Shown here: one piece after another, positions 1 to 12,100 of the stretch
How the letters are laid out: every line of letters starts with the position of its first letter
Position numbering within the stretch: the stretch's first letter is position 1
Source of the DNA: Hsuehochloa calcarea
Taxonomy: Eukaryota; Streptophyta; Magnoliopsida; Poales; Poaceae
Length of the DNA stretch: 64,000 nucleotides
Direction: 5' to 3'
NCBI GenBank assembly: GCA_036346395.1
Contig: CM070599.1
Span: 38,307,232 to 38,371,231 of the forward strand
The notes under the pieces: model-generated
Database searches by the model: none
Seen by the model: the letters and a program-made list of their open reading frames with translations, nothing else
Told to the model about the DNA's origin: nothing
Made by a program: the position numbers and the translations under genes

Positions 1-1075
1 CTGAAATCCACCCTTAATAAATCCTCCCTTTTGATATCCATTTCCTGAAGGAAGATTAGTCATCTTTGCAACATTAGCTCCTTTTTTCGAGTCTTTAGAC
101 ATTCAATACGCTTCACAGAGGTTTGAGCCCTATTTTGTTTGATGTAATGCTTAATGTCTTCTCTTAATCCCTTAACAAAATATCTCACAAAATAATCATC
201 TCTTAACATGGGATTTTTCACTCTTCATAATAGCCATTAGTTCTTCAAACTTATCAAAGTATTGAACTACAGTTGATTGTTGTTGTTGCAAAGAATGAAA
301 TTCTTCAATGATGTCATAAATGCTGTGAGCTGCAAACCTGTCACACAATCTTAGTTTCAGCATGGACCAAGTGATTGGGGTGTTCATAACTCCAGAACTC
401 CTCAGCCAATTGTCGGCTCTTCCAGTCATATAAGAAGTGGCAGATCATACATTTTCATCAGGAACATTGGCAAGCTCAAAATATTTGTCACACTGCCTAA
501 TGCAGCCCAAGGGATTATCACAATTGAATACATAAAATTCCAATCTATGCCCTTTTGCAATTGATTTCAAGAATCCCGTGCTTCTCTCATCTTGGTCCAC
601 AGTCCCATTCATATGCTCTCTGAACTCTCTTCTATTACCCATTCCTCCAAACAGATTCAAAGTGGGGGATTCATAGATAGGCACATGATGGTTCTCTCTG
701 AACTTCGGTGCTACTGAATGCCTGAAAGGAGAGTTACTTGCCTGAACTCCTCCTTGTTTGTGATTGATGTGGGAGTCCCAGGCTATTCAGATCTAGATCG
801 GCCATCGCACGGACTCTTCTCCTCATTTCTTCCTCTGCTACCACTTCACCATCAACCACCCTAGGATCAGTACCTCATGTTGCCGGCTTCACCAGGGAAC
901 GCATGAGTTCTTTGATCTCGCCCATCTCACCGCGTATTCCGTTCATGTCACTGTGGAGCGCTCCAATCTGAGATTCCACCTGAAGCCTCAGATCTGTCAC
1001 CTCTTGTCTTACAGTCATTGATTCCGAAGCCTCAGCTCTCTCTCCGACTCCGTCTTTCCTACCACCCCAAGTCAT
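1..1075 (-). pseudogene. gypsy gag polyprotein, fragmentary
   Basis: Three minus-strand frames together make a gag. At 1075-875 is a heptad-rich coiled-coil N-terminal piece with QEVTDLRLQVESQIGALHSD. At 684-445 is a piece with IRQCDKYFELANVP. At 429-196 is a piece with MTGRADNWLRSSG and VVQYFDKFEELMA, typical of the Retrotrans_gag domain. The frame then continues as YFVKGLREDIKHYIKQNR toward base 1. The pieces are separated by stops or frame changes, so the gag is not translatable as one protein. The zinc knuckle and pol would lie beyond the left edge. Confidence 0.75.
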
Positions 1076-1193
1076 CGTTCACTCATATCTTTCTAGCCTC
1101 TAGGATCTGGGAGAAGTAGAGGGATTTTACAGTGATATAGATCACCAACCTTCCTTCTATGCAGATTTTAACTCGCCTGCAAGGAAAGAGATC

Positions 1194-1205
1194 GCTTTGA
1201 TACCA
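1194..1205 (-). other. Primer-binding site of the gypsy element
   Basis: The minus strand reads TGGTATCAAAGC. It matches the usual initiator Met-tRNA primer-binding site TGGTATCAGAGC at 11 of 12 bases. Its position directly before the gag leader fits a 5' LTR ending near base 1208. Confidence 0.75.
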
Positions 1206-1207
1206 TT

Positions 1208-1520
1208 TATCACGAACTAGAGATTCAATAGATCGATTTGGGGGAGAAAAACGCTCAGATTGAAAATCGTCAGGGAAAAAGAATGAACTTACCAACTCTA
1301 ACCCTAACTAAGAATAGATAATATGGCATCAATGGCGTTGCCTTTTCTTCCATCATTAACTGGGGTTTAATACAACCTGGGTTCCGGATAAAATTAGTGA
1401 AATGAAATCGGAATTACAGAGAAAACAGAAATGATAGAGGTAACAGTAAAAACTGAAACTTCATCGCAATAGCTTCAGCTCCCAACTGAATGGAGGTTAT
1501 CGTGACCGTCCGATGCATTG
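1208..1520 (-). repeat. Probable 5' LTR of the gypsy element (outer end uncertain)
   Basis: By position, the LTR must start next to the primer-binding site. The sequence here (TCACGAACTAGAG on the plus strand) resembles an LTR 3' end read in reverse. The other end cannot be fixed: a TGTTACC start would put it near 1445, while unrecognised sequence continues to about 1520. The partner LTR is outside the window, so the boundary cannot be checked by alignment here. Confidence 0.4.
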
Positions 1521-1539
1521 CGAAGCGGTATGCTGAAAT

Positions 1540-2637
1540 ATGAAGCGCTGGATCTTCGTAACTGGTCATAGGCTCTCCCCTGATTTTCTACAAGAAAGCT
1601 TAATGTTCTTCAATCCTGACACCGTGCGCTGCTTCCTCCGCCGCCACTCCACCCTATTCGCCGAGCAGCCCCACCCGCGATTCCCCTCGCTCCCTTCCTT
1701 CTCCCTCACGCCCGCCTCCCACCTCCACCTCGCCCGCCACGCCCTCGCCTCCGCCGTCGACTCCCACCTCCGCCTCGCGCGCCTCCTCCTCCTCCTCCTC
1801 ACCCACTCCAGGTCGCTCCCGCTACGCTTCGACCTCGGCCTACCCTACAACTTCGCCGCCGCCTTCCCCTCCTCCTACCCCGATCTCTTCGCCGTATCCA
1901 ACAACCACATCTCCATATCCACCTCGCACCTCCCTGAGGATATTAACATCTCCTCCCTCCAGCGCCGCAACGTCGAGGCCATCGCCGGGGCGACCTACCG
2001 TGCGCTGTCCCGGCCGCCGTCCTCGTCGAACGCCCCCCTCGCGTTCCCCATGCGCTTCCCGCGTGGGTACGGCGGGATGAAGAAGGTCAAGGCCTGGATG
2101 GTGGAGTTCCACTGGCTGCCGTACATCTCGCCGTACGACGATGCCTCGGGGATAGACCCGAACAGCGACATCTATGAGAAGAGGAACATTGGTTTGCTGC
2201 ACGAGCTGCTCGGGCTGACGGTTCACAAGATGGTGCGAAGGAACGCGATCCGGCTGCTCCGGGAGGAGCTGGGCCTGCCGCACAAGTTCACGGGGCTGTT
2301 CACGCGGTACCCTGGGGTGTTCTACCTGTCGCCGAAGTGCAAGACGACGACGGTGGTTCTTCGGGAGGGATACGAGAGGGGGAAGCTCATGGAGCAGCAC
2401 CCCGTCCCTGTGGTGAGGGACAAGGTACACTACGTGATGCGCACTGGTGTGTTGTACCGTGGGATGGGCTTGTCCAAGTTGGTTTTGGATGAGGAGGGGG
2501 GTGCGCTGGATGGAGATGAGGAGTTTCAAGGGGAGGGGATGGATGAGGATGCTGATGTCGAGTGCTTCGGAATGGAGATTGTGGATGATGATGGGCCTGC
2601 TGATGATGAGGATGATGAAGGCGATAGTGATGGTTGA
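1540..2637 (+). CDS. PORR-domain organelle RNA-binding protein (WTF1/RPD1-like), probably 5'-truncated
   Basis: The 365-aa frame matches the plant organelle RNA recognition (PORR) family, whose members bind organellar RNA and promote group II intron splicing in chloroplasts or mitochondria. Family wording includes LPYNFAAAFPSSYPDLF near residue 101, the segment with FPRGYG, KKVKAWMVEFHWLPYISPY and EKRNIGLLHELLGLTVHKM, and LPHKFTGLFTRYPGVFYLS near 253. The last 45 or so residues are an acidic Asp/Glu tail. Most family members have a transit peptide and 50-60 more domain residues before the first segment seen here. The N-terminal 25 or so residues (MKRWIFVTGHRL...) do not look native. The gypsy LTR lies just upstream, so the true 5' end may have been displaced, or an unseen upstream exon may exist. 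GC content is high in the first half, as in many grass genes. Confidence 0.8.
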   Translation: MKRWIFVTGHRLSPDFLQESLMFFNPDTVRCFLRRHSTLFAEQPHPRFPSLPSFSLTPASHLHLARHALASAVDSHLRLARLLLLLLTHSRSLPLRFDLGLPYNFAAAFPSSYPDLFAVSNNHISISTSHLPEDINISSLQRRNVEAIAGATYRALSRPPSSSNAPLAFPMRFPRGYGGMKKVKAWMVEFHWLPYISPYDDASGIDPNSDIYEKRNIGLLHELLGLTVHKMVRRNAIRLLREELGLPHKFTGLFTRYPGVFYLSPKCKTTTVVLREGYERGKLMEQHPVPVVRDKVHYVMRTGVLYRGMGLSKLVLDEEGGALDGDEEFQGEGMDEDADVECFGMEIVDDDGPADDEDDEGDSDG

Positions 2638-2695
2638 CATTGGCTGATGATTCTTGTTTGCTGAATACTGCTGGTTCGGGGATGGTGGCTTTGCT

Positions 2696-2790
2696 CATGG
2701 ATTTTAGCAACAGGGTTCAACTTAGTGCCCCCAAAGGAGAAGCTTCCACTCATGGATTTCAGCAACAGGGTTCAACTTAGTGCCCCCAAA
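2696..2790 (+). repeat. 55-bp tandem duplication in the PORR 3' flank
   Basis: CATGGATTTYAGCAACAGGG and the following bases through GTGCCCCCAAA occur at 2696 and again at 2751, a period of 55 bp, with one mismatch over the first 40 bases. The copies lie in the likely 3' untranslated region, 60-150 bp past the PORR stop codon. Confidence 0.85.
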
Positions 2791-2799
2791 TGAGAGGTT

Positions 2800-5700
2800 T
2801 CAGAAGGCAATCACAGACCACTGTGAGTAGCTAGTTCCATCAAAATTTTGATGTATTGTACATTTAGCTGCTTGAGAAGTAGAAAGCTATTCTAGATGTT
2901 TAGTTTCTATGGTCGGTTTTTGGTTGGGGAGGTAAAACATATGCTTACGGTTCTCTCCGGATAGCATGAGAGTTATCATGAATGGCCAGTATGGTAGATA
3001 GTTACTCCAATACTTTTTATATATGAATTCTTATTAAATTATGCTATGCATACAACAGAGTGAAAGTTATCTTAGCTTTGCTGATCTTTATGCCGAGTGC
3101 ATGCATTTGTCACAGGAGCTTATACTTTAGAACATGTTCTGACATTCTTTATGGGGAAACTTACCCTTTTGGTAATTAGAAACCGTTGAGTAGTATCTAG
3201 TTCTAGAGTTACTATAACCTTTTTATTATTGATCGAAATGGTGGTCAACTAGAAATAACGGAGAAGACAATTTGATATCTGGATGTTGGATATCCTAGCC
3301 TCCATCATAAAGAGAAGCTCAATTTACACTACCTCTCTTTTAGGTCATGAAGCACACCTCACTAGAATTAAGTCAAGCATGCACTTTGGAAGGTAGTGAT
3401 TGCAAATTAGATGCTTGTCTAACCTAAATAGCAAATGAGTAAATGATGCATAGATCTTTTTTGGGCAGACATCGATTTGATCAGATCTGGCCTGTCCAGA
3501 TTAATGTGGGCAAATGCAAATTAAGCTTTCCTGTATTGCAGAAGATCTGATTGAAATTTGGATTAGGCCTGGAAACGGAGTATAAATATTTCTAGATTCA
3601 GCTGATTTCTGGGGGTGGAAAAACTCTTCTCCCCTACCTTTTGTAAAGGCAACCAGCCTCTCACCAATGATCAGCATGAGTGTCGCAGTGTCGCTGACTC
3701 TTGCTCCTTACAATCTTTCCAGCTAATCACAGTGATGCTGACCTAGCAACCTTTGCAGTCTTCTGGGCAACTTTTGCAAGACAAGGGTCAAGGGAATTGA
3801 ATTTGCCACAATGATTCTGAATTCATGTTCTTTCTCTCTTGCTTTCTTAAAAATGCTGTGTTTTTTGTTCCTTCTGATTTCGAATGCCTGCACCATGAGA
3901 TTTTTTTGTAAGTTATATCTGACTTTCTTCCATAACTTTAGAGGTTATCTCTTAATTTCCCTTTTCAAAAATAAAACCCGGTAATGCTCAGATACTGTTC
4001 CTACTTTCTAGTAGCTTGGGTTTTGCAACTGTTACCTCCAAGGATAGGAAATCAAGCGAATATTCTTTTCTGCTTCAGTTTACTCTTTGAGTGGGGCAGA
4101 TGATTTTCAGCTGCAATAGATCAATTGTTAAGGGCATCAATCTGTGTGTGATATTAAGCCATCTTCTCAAGTCCATATTTGCTTTATTAGTATTCTATTG
4201 TGAGGTAAGTGTTTCTTTGTACATACCCTTCTTGAGTTCACTAAGGGTAAAAAAATAGCATACATGCTACTATAATGTTGTGACATCTCATTATTTGTAT
4301 GTACATCTTAATGGCTTATTGTGATAACATTTCTTTCATTAGATGTGGTCGTTTGGCTGCCAAGTGGAGTGTAGAGTCAGAGTGTGCACTTGTGAATGGG
4401 AGGGCGCAACACAACTGAATATGAATATAACCTCTCAAAGTTTCATTACCATTCATCTTACAGAAATTTGTTGTTAGCACTCCAATAAAATATTGTCTGT
4501 GTTCGAGTAAGCAAAAATTTGATTGCATTCAAGCTTCATGGGGAGAGCAATAGTCGACCTGTTTAAACTTTAAACTATTTCCGTTACAACCGAATCGGAC
4601 CAGTTTCTACATATTGCTTATTAAGCACCATCTGACTTGGGCTAACTATATTTTCTAGTTGTACAATACCCACCATCACAAGAACTGAGTGATTACATAA
4701 TAAATTTGTATGAAATTGGTATTGTAAAATCTGTTCTCAAATCTCAATTGATAATCTGTGTGAATTTTCTTAAGTCTCTTTGTTATAAATAAGTTACATA
4801 CATAACTTCTATTTTTGAAGAAAGTAGATGGAAACAACTTTATAAATTTCTTCCGTTTATCTATTTGAATTTTGAAGTAGTGATCTTTACTAAAGTTTTA
4901 GCACGTTGTGTTTGTAAAATTAGACATTGCAAGCCGAACTCACTTGGCTTGTATTTATCTCACTTTTTAGTTCTGAAAAGAGCTAGAGCTCAAGCTTCGT
5001 TCCACATGATTATAAGATTATTTGATTCTATTGCAGAAATCTATAAAACTATTCTAGTTACATATCAGAGTGCTATCAGCCTGCTGTAGTTTCACGAAAC
5101 ACTACTTGATAATGAATTTGGAAGTGTTGTAAACTAATTGGCTAGGGTACGTTGCATATGAGTAATTGAAGTCTTGTCAAGAATCTATTCTAGGGGCTAC
5201 TTTTGAGCAATCCAAGGACATTATATCATTTTGTTTACATCCGATGCAGTTGTTCTTGGTCTGCGATATTATTCAATCTCCTAGGGAATTATTTTAACAA
5301 TCCCTTTTGAATTGACAATTTTACTTGTTTGAACTGTTTTCTGAGTAGGTGGTGCAGTGCACTTATATTGGCCGGTATACCACCATTTGAACCAGCGGCT
5401 GGTTTTTACAAAGATGCCTCTTGTCTTTTTGTTCAACCTTATGCGATTTGCATACTGCCTACTTCCTAGGATGACAGCTTATGCGATTTGCATACAATCT
5501 TATGTTTATTCTCATTCATCCTTATCCTATGACATTCAAATTCTCGTATGCGGTTGATATAAATTTTGTACTAATTTTATATGGAATACTATCATGCTAA
5601 AAGTAACACACACCATCTTTAAGATATTGGCTTTGCTTTTTAATGAATGACATTGAATTGGTGATAGGTGGCAACAACATTCCAAGACCAAAGCAATGGC

Positions 5701-6394
5701 TAGTGGTCTATCCATTTATTTCCTTTTTCTTTCTTTTCGAATTATTGGTCCCGAGCGGCAGAGCCTATCCATGTGCACTATATTTTCCTTCGTATTTCTT
5801 CTGCTTGCATTATTAAATTACTCAACTTTTTATCCTCGAACGTGCCACATGTTTGTACTATTTGTGCTGGCTGTAAAATTGCATTCTCCAGCACCCCAAA
5901 TTTGACTTTTTCTGTAGAAACTTAGCCAGCCTAGATACCAGACACTTAACATCACTAAGAAACCAAGAAAGGGAGAATGTGAAACTGCACGGAAGATCTG
6001 GAGACAGCTGCTTCTGCCTGCCGTGCAAGGCAACCATGATGAATTGTGAGGGAATAAAGGGCACAAATAGGCCAAACCTTCTCTTGACTCTTCATGGTTG
6101 TGCTGCCGAAGAGGAAGCCCCCACATCCTCACTTTCTTAGTGTCTTTTTATCAGGCTAAAGCAGGTAGGCATCATGGGAGAGATGCATGCCCCAGAAGAC
6201 CAGAATTGGACTTCGCAACTTTCCTGGATTCCAATGCCCAGATGGATGGAGGGCCAGGGAACAACGAGAAAAGGAGGAAGCCAATTTGTTGCTTGGCTAA
6301 CAAACTCCATGCCAATTGTCCGGAACTTCGTCAAAAGGAATTGGCCCTGGGGTCCATTGGTTGTTGTTTGAGTAGAGGTAATCCCGATGCCTCG
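2800..6394. other. Intergenic DNA, no gene recognised
   Basis: The stretch is AT-rich with only short unconvincing frames. One 18-bp direct repeat, CTTATGCGATTTGCATAC, occurs at 5438 and 5478. No transposon ends or RNA genes were recognised. Confidence 0.5.
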
Positions 6395-6397
6395 TGT

Positions 6398-6516
6398 TGT
6401 TAAATGTATATTATTGTCTGTATATTTTCCTATTATATAAGGGGTTATCTGCATACATGTGATGTATATATATTGGTTTATTGGCCTCATGATGAATACA
6501 AGCGCTATTTATAACA
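6398..6516 (+). repeat. 5' LTR of the copia element, about 119 bp
   Basis: The sequence begins TGTTAAATGTATATTATTG and ends TTTATAACA, with the canonical TG...CA form, immediately followed by the primer-binding site. At about 119 bp it is a very short LTR, comparable to small copia families such as Tos17. A start three bases earlier (6395) is equally possible. Confidence 0.7.
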
Positions 6517-6528
6517 TAGTATCAGAGC
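6517..6528 (+). other. Primer-binding site of the copia element
   Basis: TAGTATCAGAGC differs by one base from the standard Met-tRNA-derived TGGTATCAGAGC and directly abuts the 5' LTR. Confidence 0.8.
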
Positions 6529-8168
6529 GAACCTAGGGTTTTGCTTGTCAAGCCGCTGCTGGTTCTTCTTCCGGCTGCCGCCTGGCTTTGCCCGTTGCTT
6601 GTCGCCATCCTTTTCGCCGTCCAGATGCGTTGCCCGGTGCTCGGTCGCCCGGGGAAACGCCGCTTCGGCTCGGGGAGTCGCCGCTTCTGCTCGGGGAGTA
6701 GCCGATGTTGTCGTTGGGAGCTGCCGCTATCTTGGTCTCCCACTTCACCGCCGCGCGTCTCCTCTGCTGCTCGCGTGTGAAGGTAGCCCGATCCAGTGCC
6801 GCCGTCGTCTTCGTTGAGCGTCGGTCAAACCCGAGCCCGGCCCCTTGCGCCACCGCCGGATCCTTGAAGCCCAGCCCCTTGCACCGCCGTCGAATCCTTG
6901 AAACCCAAGCCGGTGCCGCTGGATCTCCGAACCCCAAGCCCGACTCAGACCGCCGCCTCTTGCCTCTCGTCGACGGAGGCTGCTAGAGAGGGAGGTTGCG
7001 AGCTAAGTGAAGTAGGAGGCAGGCTCCGCTGGCACCACCGCCATCGTCGCCGTTGTCGCCTTCACTGGTCCCGCCACTGGTGCGCTGCCTTTGTCGGTCC
7101 CGCCGCCAGTGCTAGGGTGGCAAGGGGGAACCCTAGTCCCTCGCGCTCCTTTTGTTAGCAGGCCGAGACAGGCTTCGACTGGCGATAAGAAGCTGATCCA
7201 AAAAAGAAAAGAAAAAAAAGAACGTCGTTCTAACCGACGCGTCGTCCAGTGTCGCCTGTTATACTTCGTTGTCCTGGTCGCTGCGCTGTCCAGCGCTGCC
7301 TACCAATGGGTCACTGTTTTCGTTTCTCGTTGTCCAATGATCTTCGATGGTCTCAATTATCGGACTGGTTTCAGCACATGCGCATCCATATATGTGGTCA
7401 GCGTCTTTGGGATTTTCTCACCAGCGAGTTGTCTTATCTGCCTCGCCCTGTTCCACTTGTTGAGTCCGTACTCCCGAAGAATGCTTCTGAATACACTCAT
7501 TAAGGGACATGTGATGCTTTTGAGGATGTCATGGAGACTTTTCAGACCCAGTATGTTGCTTACAAGACATGGATTGATGAGGATGCTCGTGCTTCTGCTA
7601 TTCTGGTTGCTAGCATGGAAGTGCATCTCACTGGGGATGTGGTTGGCTTGGCCTCAGCACAGTTGATGTGGGTGCATCTGCGCAACCGCTGCGAGTCGTC
7701 TGGCGATTCCTTGTTTTTTTTCTGTTGTGCGTCAGGACAGTCGCTGAAGCAGGGAGATGCCACTATGGACGAGTTCTATACCCAGTTGTCTGCGGTGTAG
7801 TGTCAAATTGACTCTTTGGGACTGGATGTTTGCCACACTTGGCAGTGTTGTCAACGTCAGCAGTCTCACCTGGAGCTTCGTCGCATCTAGGACTTCTTGA
7901 CACGTCTTCGGGCTAAGTATGAGCAGACTTGTGCTCAGTTGCTGGCACGACATCCTCATGTGACTTTGTTGGAGGCCCTTGCAGCTGTTCGTGCTGAGGA
8001 GATTCGCGTTCGTGTTGCGGGTCTGCTGTCATTCCAGTCGTCTCCTTCGGTTCTGGCAGCTCCTCCAGCTTCTACACCTGCTATAGCTACTCCATCACCA
8101 GTGGTGCCTTCACTAGTGACAGCTGCTGTTGGTAGGGGACTCCACTGCACTTACTGCAACAAGGATGG

Positions 8169-9190
8169 CCATGTACTAGGGCTGGAGCGGAGCCGAGCCG
8201 AGCCAGGCTCGGCCAAGCTCGTTTCAACAGTAGGTTCGGCTCGGCTCGTTTTGACCACGAGCCAGGAGTCCGGCTCGGCTCGGCTCGGCTCGGAAGACGG
8301 CTCGAGCTGGCTTGTGAGCGGCTCGAGCCCGAACCAAACAGCTGTACCACCTGCGCTCGACACATCAACACCAGACCACCCCACGCCGTTGCACCTCCTG
8401 ACTCCTCCCCCATCTAGACCAGCACAGAGAAGGGCAAAAGGCCACTGGCGCTCCTCCTCCCCTCCGCCCTAGTGTTCACCCCAGCCCCAGGTATCAAGTA
8501 TCGACCCTTCACACGCAATCCACACCCAAAGCATCTCAATTCAGCAAAAATCAAGGAATACAACTCGTGATGCAAGAATCCTTGGGGAAGTCGGCGGCGC
8601 ACCGGCTCGGCATTGGACGAAACGGCGACGGCAGTGATGTCCTAGCCGTGCTGGTCGTATCCGACGCCCATGGCCATCTCGACGAACATCGACCGACGCC
8701 TCCTCCTCCGTTGTTCCGTGTCGTTGCTCGTCGGTCGGGCCGCCCCATGGAGAAGGAGGTGAGGGCTCTCATTGCCCCGGCTGTTGGCTTCTCGGGCTTG
8801 CGGGATCGGGTTCGGAAGTGGGAGCGAGACGGTGGAGGGGAGAAGAACGGGAGGAGGTGATGCGAAAGGAGTGGCGGCGGCGCGGAGGACGAGTGGTGAC
8901 AGCGGGGTGCCGGATGTGGAGGGCTAGAGGATGGGGTGGCCGGGCGAGGAGGATGGCTAGATGGGGGATTTAGTTAGGGACTCGGGAGGGAGGACTGGGC
9001 GGTAGAGCCGAGGAAGCAACGAGCGGCCGAGCCGCCATGGCGGCTCGAGCTCGGCTCGAAAAAATTGCAAGCCAGATGTTGAGCTTGGCTCGGCTTGACA
9101 ATTCCCGAGCTCGAGCCGAGCCGAGCCTAGCTTGATTCGAGCCGAGCTGGCTCACGAGCCTCGAGCTATTTTTCCAGTCCTACCATGTAC
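8169..9190. other. 8-bp target site duplication of the nested hAT element
   Basis: CCATGTAC occurs at 8169-8176 and 9183-9190, perfectly flanking the element. Confidence 0.9.
8177..9182 (+). mobile_element. Non-autonomous hAT element, 1006 bp, nested in copia gag
   Basis: The left end TAGGGCTGGAGC and the reverse complement of the right end TAGGACTGGAAA form imperfect terminal inverted repeats. Both are followed by GAGCC/GGCTC-rich subterminal repeats. The 8-bp direct repeat CCATGTAC flanks it exactly (8169-8176 and 9183-9190), the duplication length of the hAT superfamily. The interior has no transposase and is GC-rich. Removing one target copy restores continuity of the surrounding zinc-knuckle frame. 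Confidence 0.9.
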
Positions 9191-12100
9191 ATCAGACCTG
9201 CTACAAAAAAGAAGAAGGATTTACGTCGTGGTGATCATCCTCCACAGGGAACTAGTGGTTCCTCTCAGATGAGCTCTGGTGCTTCTGATTCTCAGGAGTT
9301 TCTCAGTCTGTTGCGTCACATGCTGCTTTTGCACCGTCTGGTTCTGTTGGTTCTGCTGCACAATCTTCTAGTGAGAGATTACCTTCTACTTCTTCCTCAG
9401 GTATATCACATTGGATTCTTGAGTATGGTGCTTCTTTTCATATGACATCTGATTCCACCAGTCTCACTTCCATTTGTCCTTTAGCTACTCCTGCCACTGT
9501 TCAGATAGCATAAGGTACTTCTCTTTCTGTCGCAGGACGATGCACTCTTTTGAATTCATCTTTTCATATTCCTGATGTTTCTCATGTTCCCAAACTAACC
9601 ATACAACTCATATATACCGATCAACTCACTGATCATGGTTGTTGTGTTATTATCGATTCTGATTCTTTTTGTGTTCAGGATCGATGCACGGGGACTCTGG
9701 TTGATACTGGCCCTCGCCGCCATGACTCACAGCGTCTCTAGGAGCTTGACTGGCTTCATCTTCTTTCCCCTGCCCCTGCCAGTCTTGTCGCCTCCACCGT
9801 CGCCGCCGCTTCTGCTGCATCCTCAACTGCGTCTTTTGCTCAGTGGCGTCATCGTTTGGGACATCTTTGCGGGTCGCGTCTATCTTCTTTACTTCGTCGT
9901 GGTCTTTTAGGGTCCGTGTCTGGTGATGCTTCTCTAAATTATCAGGGTTGTAAACTTGGTAAACAGATTAAACTTCCCTATCCTTTTAGTGAGTCAATGT
10001 CACAGCGTCCTTTTGATCTTAATCATTCTGATGTATGATGTCCGACTCTTTTCATTTCGAAAGGAGGTCATCGATATTATATAATTTTTATTGATGACTT
10101 TTCTAGTCACCACATGGATATACTTTATATCATCTCTACGTGAGGTTTTATCCATCTACAAGACTTTTGCCACCATGATCCATACTCGGTTTGATTCTCC
10201 TATTCGTGTCTTTTGTGCTGACTCTGCTGAGGAATACTTGTCAGGAGCCCTTCGTGATTTTCTTGCTGAGCAAGGCACTCCCTCTTAGTTTTTTTTGCCT
10301 TAGTTCTCATGCACAGAACGGTGTGGCTGAACGGAAGCATCGCCATCTTCTTGAGACATCCCGTGCTCTTATGTTTGCTTCTGCTGTCCCGCCACACTTC
10401 TAGGTTGAGGCTGCTTCTACTGCCACTTTTCTGATTAATATTCAGCCTTCTTCTGCTCTTCAGGGTGGGATCCCGGTTAAGCGTCTATGTGGCAGGACTC
10501 CTGACTACTCTAGTCTTCGCCTCTTTGGGTGTGTGTGCTATGTTCTTCTTGCCCCTCGTGAGTGCACCAAGCTAATCGCTCAGTCTGTGGAGTGCATTTT
10601 TCTGTGCTATAGCGCTGAGCATAAATGATATCGTTATTGGGATCTTATTGGCCGACGGATGCGGGTTTCTCAGGATGTCACTTTGGATGAGTTTCGTCCT
10701 TTCTACCCTCGTCGTTCTCCTTTCACCACTCCAGCATCTCTTGTCGAACCTCTTTCTTTTCCGACTTTTCCTGCCACTCCTATAGTCACCACACCTCCAT
10801 CACAACCTTTGATCTCTCTAGTACCTCCATCATCTTCTTCTCCACCACCATCCTCTCTAGAGGCTCCTCCTGGTCTTGTTCCTTATCCTTTCTACTACAC
10901 TCGTCGTCTGCGCGTTGAGGATTCTCCTGATGCATCATCTTCTGATAGGTCATCTTCTTCGGCCTCTCCTCCTCGATATGCTCTTCGTGATCTCCAGTCT
11001 ATTCGGCCTCTTGCGCGTTTTTGTTTAGCAGCTCTTGCCGAACCGACTTCTTATCGTGATGTTGTTGTTCATCCGGAGTGGCAGCATGTGATGGCAGAGA
11101 AGATTGCTGTCCTTGAGTGTACTGACACGTGAGATCTTGTTCCTCATGGTTCTCTTGAGTGCTGCAAGGCTCGTCTCGTGGTACATATTTTTCAGCAGGA
11201 GCATGGTCGTGATTATGATGAGGCATTCACTCATGTGGCTCGCATGACCACCGTTTGCACTCTTCTTTCTGTGGTATCTATTCGGGTATGGTCCATCTCT
11301 CAGCTTGATGTCAAGAAGTGAGCTGCATGAGGAGGCTTATATCGACCACCACCAGGGTATTCATTCTGGCGAATGGTTTGTCGCCTTGCCGATCTCTTCT
11401 GACCTCAAGCAAGCTCCTCGTGCCTGATTTGATCGTTTTCTTACGTTGTCACTGCGGTGGTTTTTACGCGGTGCTCATGATTCTTCTCTTTTTATTTACA
11501 TTTCGCCTCGTGATCGGACGCTTCTCTTTTTATATGTTGATGATATGATCATTACTGGAGATGATTATCAGTACACCACTTTTATTAAGGAGCGTCTTAA
11601 TGAGCAGTTTATCATGTCTGATCTGGGTCCTCTTGCTACTTTCTTGGGGTTGAGATTCTTTCTACACCCAAATGCTTCTATTTGTCCCAAGAAAAGTATA
11701 TCCAGAATCTTCTTGATCGTGCTTCTCTTATTGATCAACACACCGTGGAGACTCCCATGGAGCTTAATGTTCATCTTTGGCCCACTGATGGTGAGTCTCT
11801 TACTGATCCTACTCGCTATTGTTACCTTGTTAGGAGTCTTGTTTATCTGGGTGTCACTCGTCTTGACATTTTATATCATGTGCATATTTTGAGCCTGTTT
11901 GTTTCTGCTTCCACTCAGCTCCACTATAGTCATCTTCTTCGTGTTCTACGATATCTTCGTGGAATCATCATTTGTTGTATATTTTTCCCTAGCTCCAGCT
12001 TTTTACAGCTCAAGGCATATTCTGATGCCACTTGGGCTAGTGATTACTCTGATCGCCGGTCTCTTTCTGCCTATTGTGTTTTTGTTGGTGATTATCTCAT

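Larger units (their letters stand above)
1..1207 (-). mobile_element. Ty3/gypsy retrotransposon, 5' internal part (truncated by window edge)
   Basis: The minus strand reads, from right to left, a tRNA primer-binding site (1194-1205), a leader and a gag region that runs off the left edge. No protease or reverse transcriptase lies inside the window. Gag-like frames share plant gypsy wording such as IRQCDKYFELANVP and MTGRADNWLRSS. The element is therefore in reverse orientation and its 5' LTR should lie to the right, toward the PORR gene. Family assignment rests on gag similarity and the Met-tRNA type primer site. Confidence 0.75.

Noticed and set aside
1566..2640. Long minus-strand frames opposite the PORR gene
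   Set aside because: Shadows of a GC-rich coding region; the plus-strand frame alone shows family motifs.
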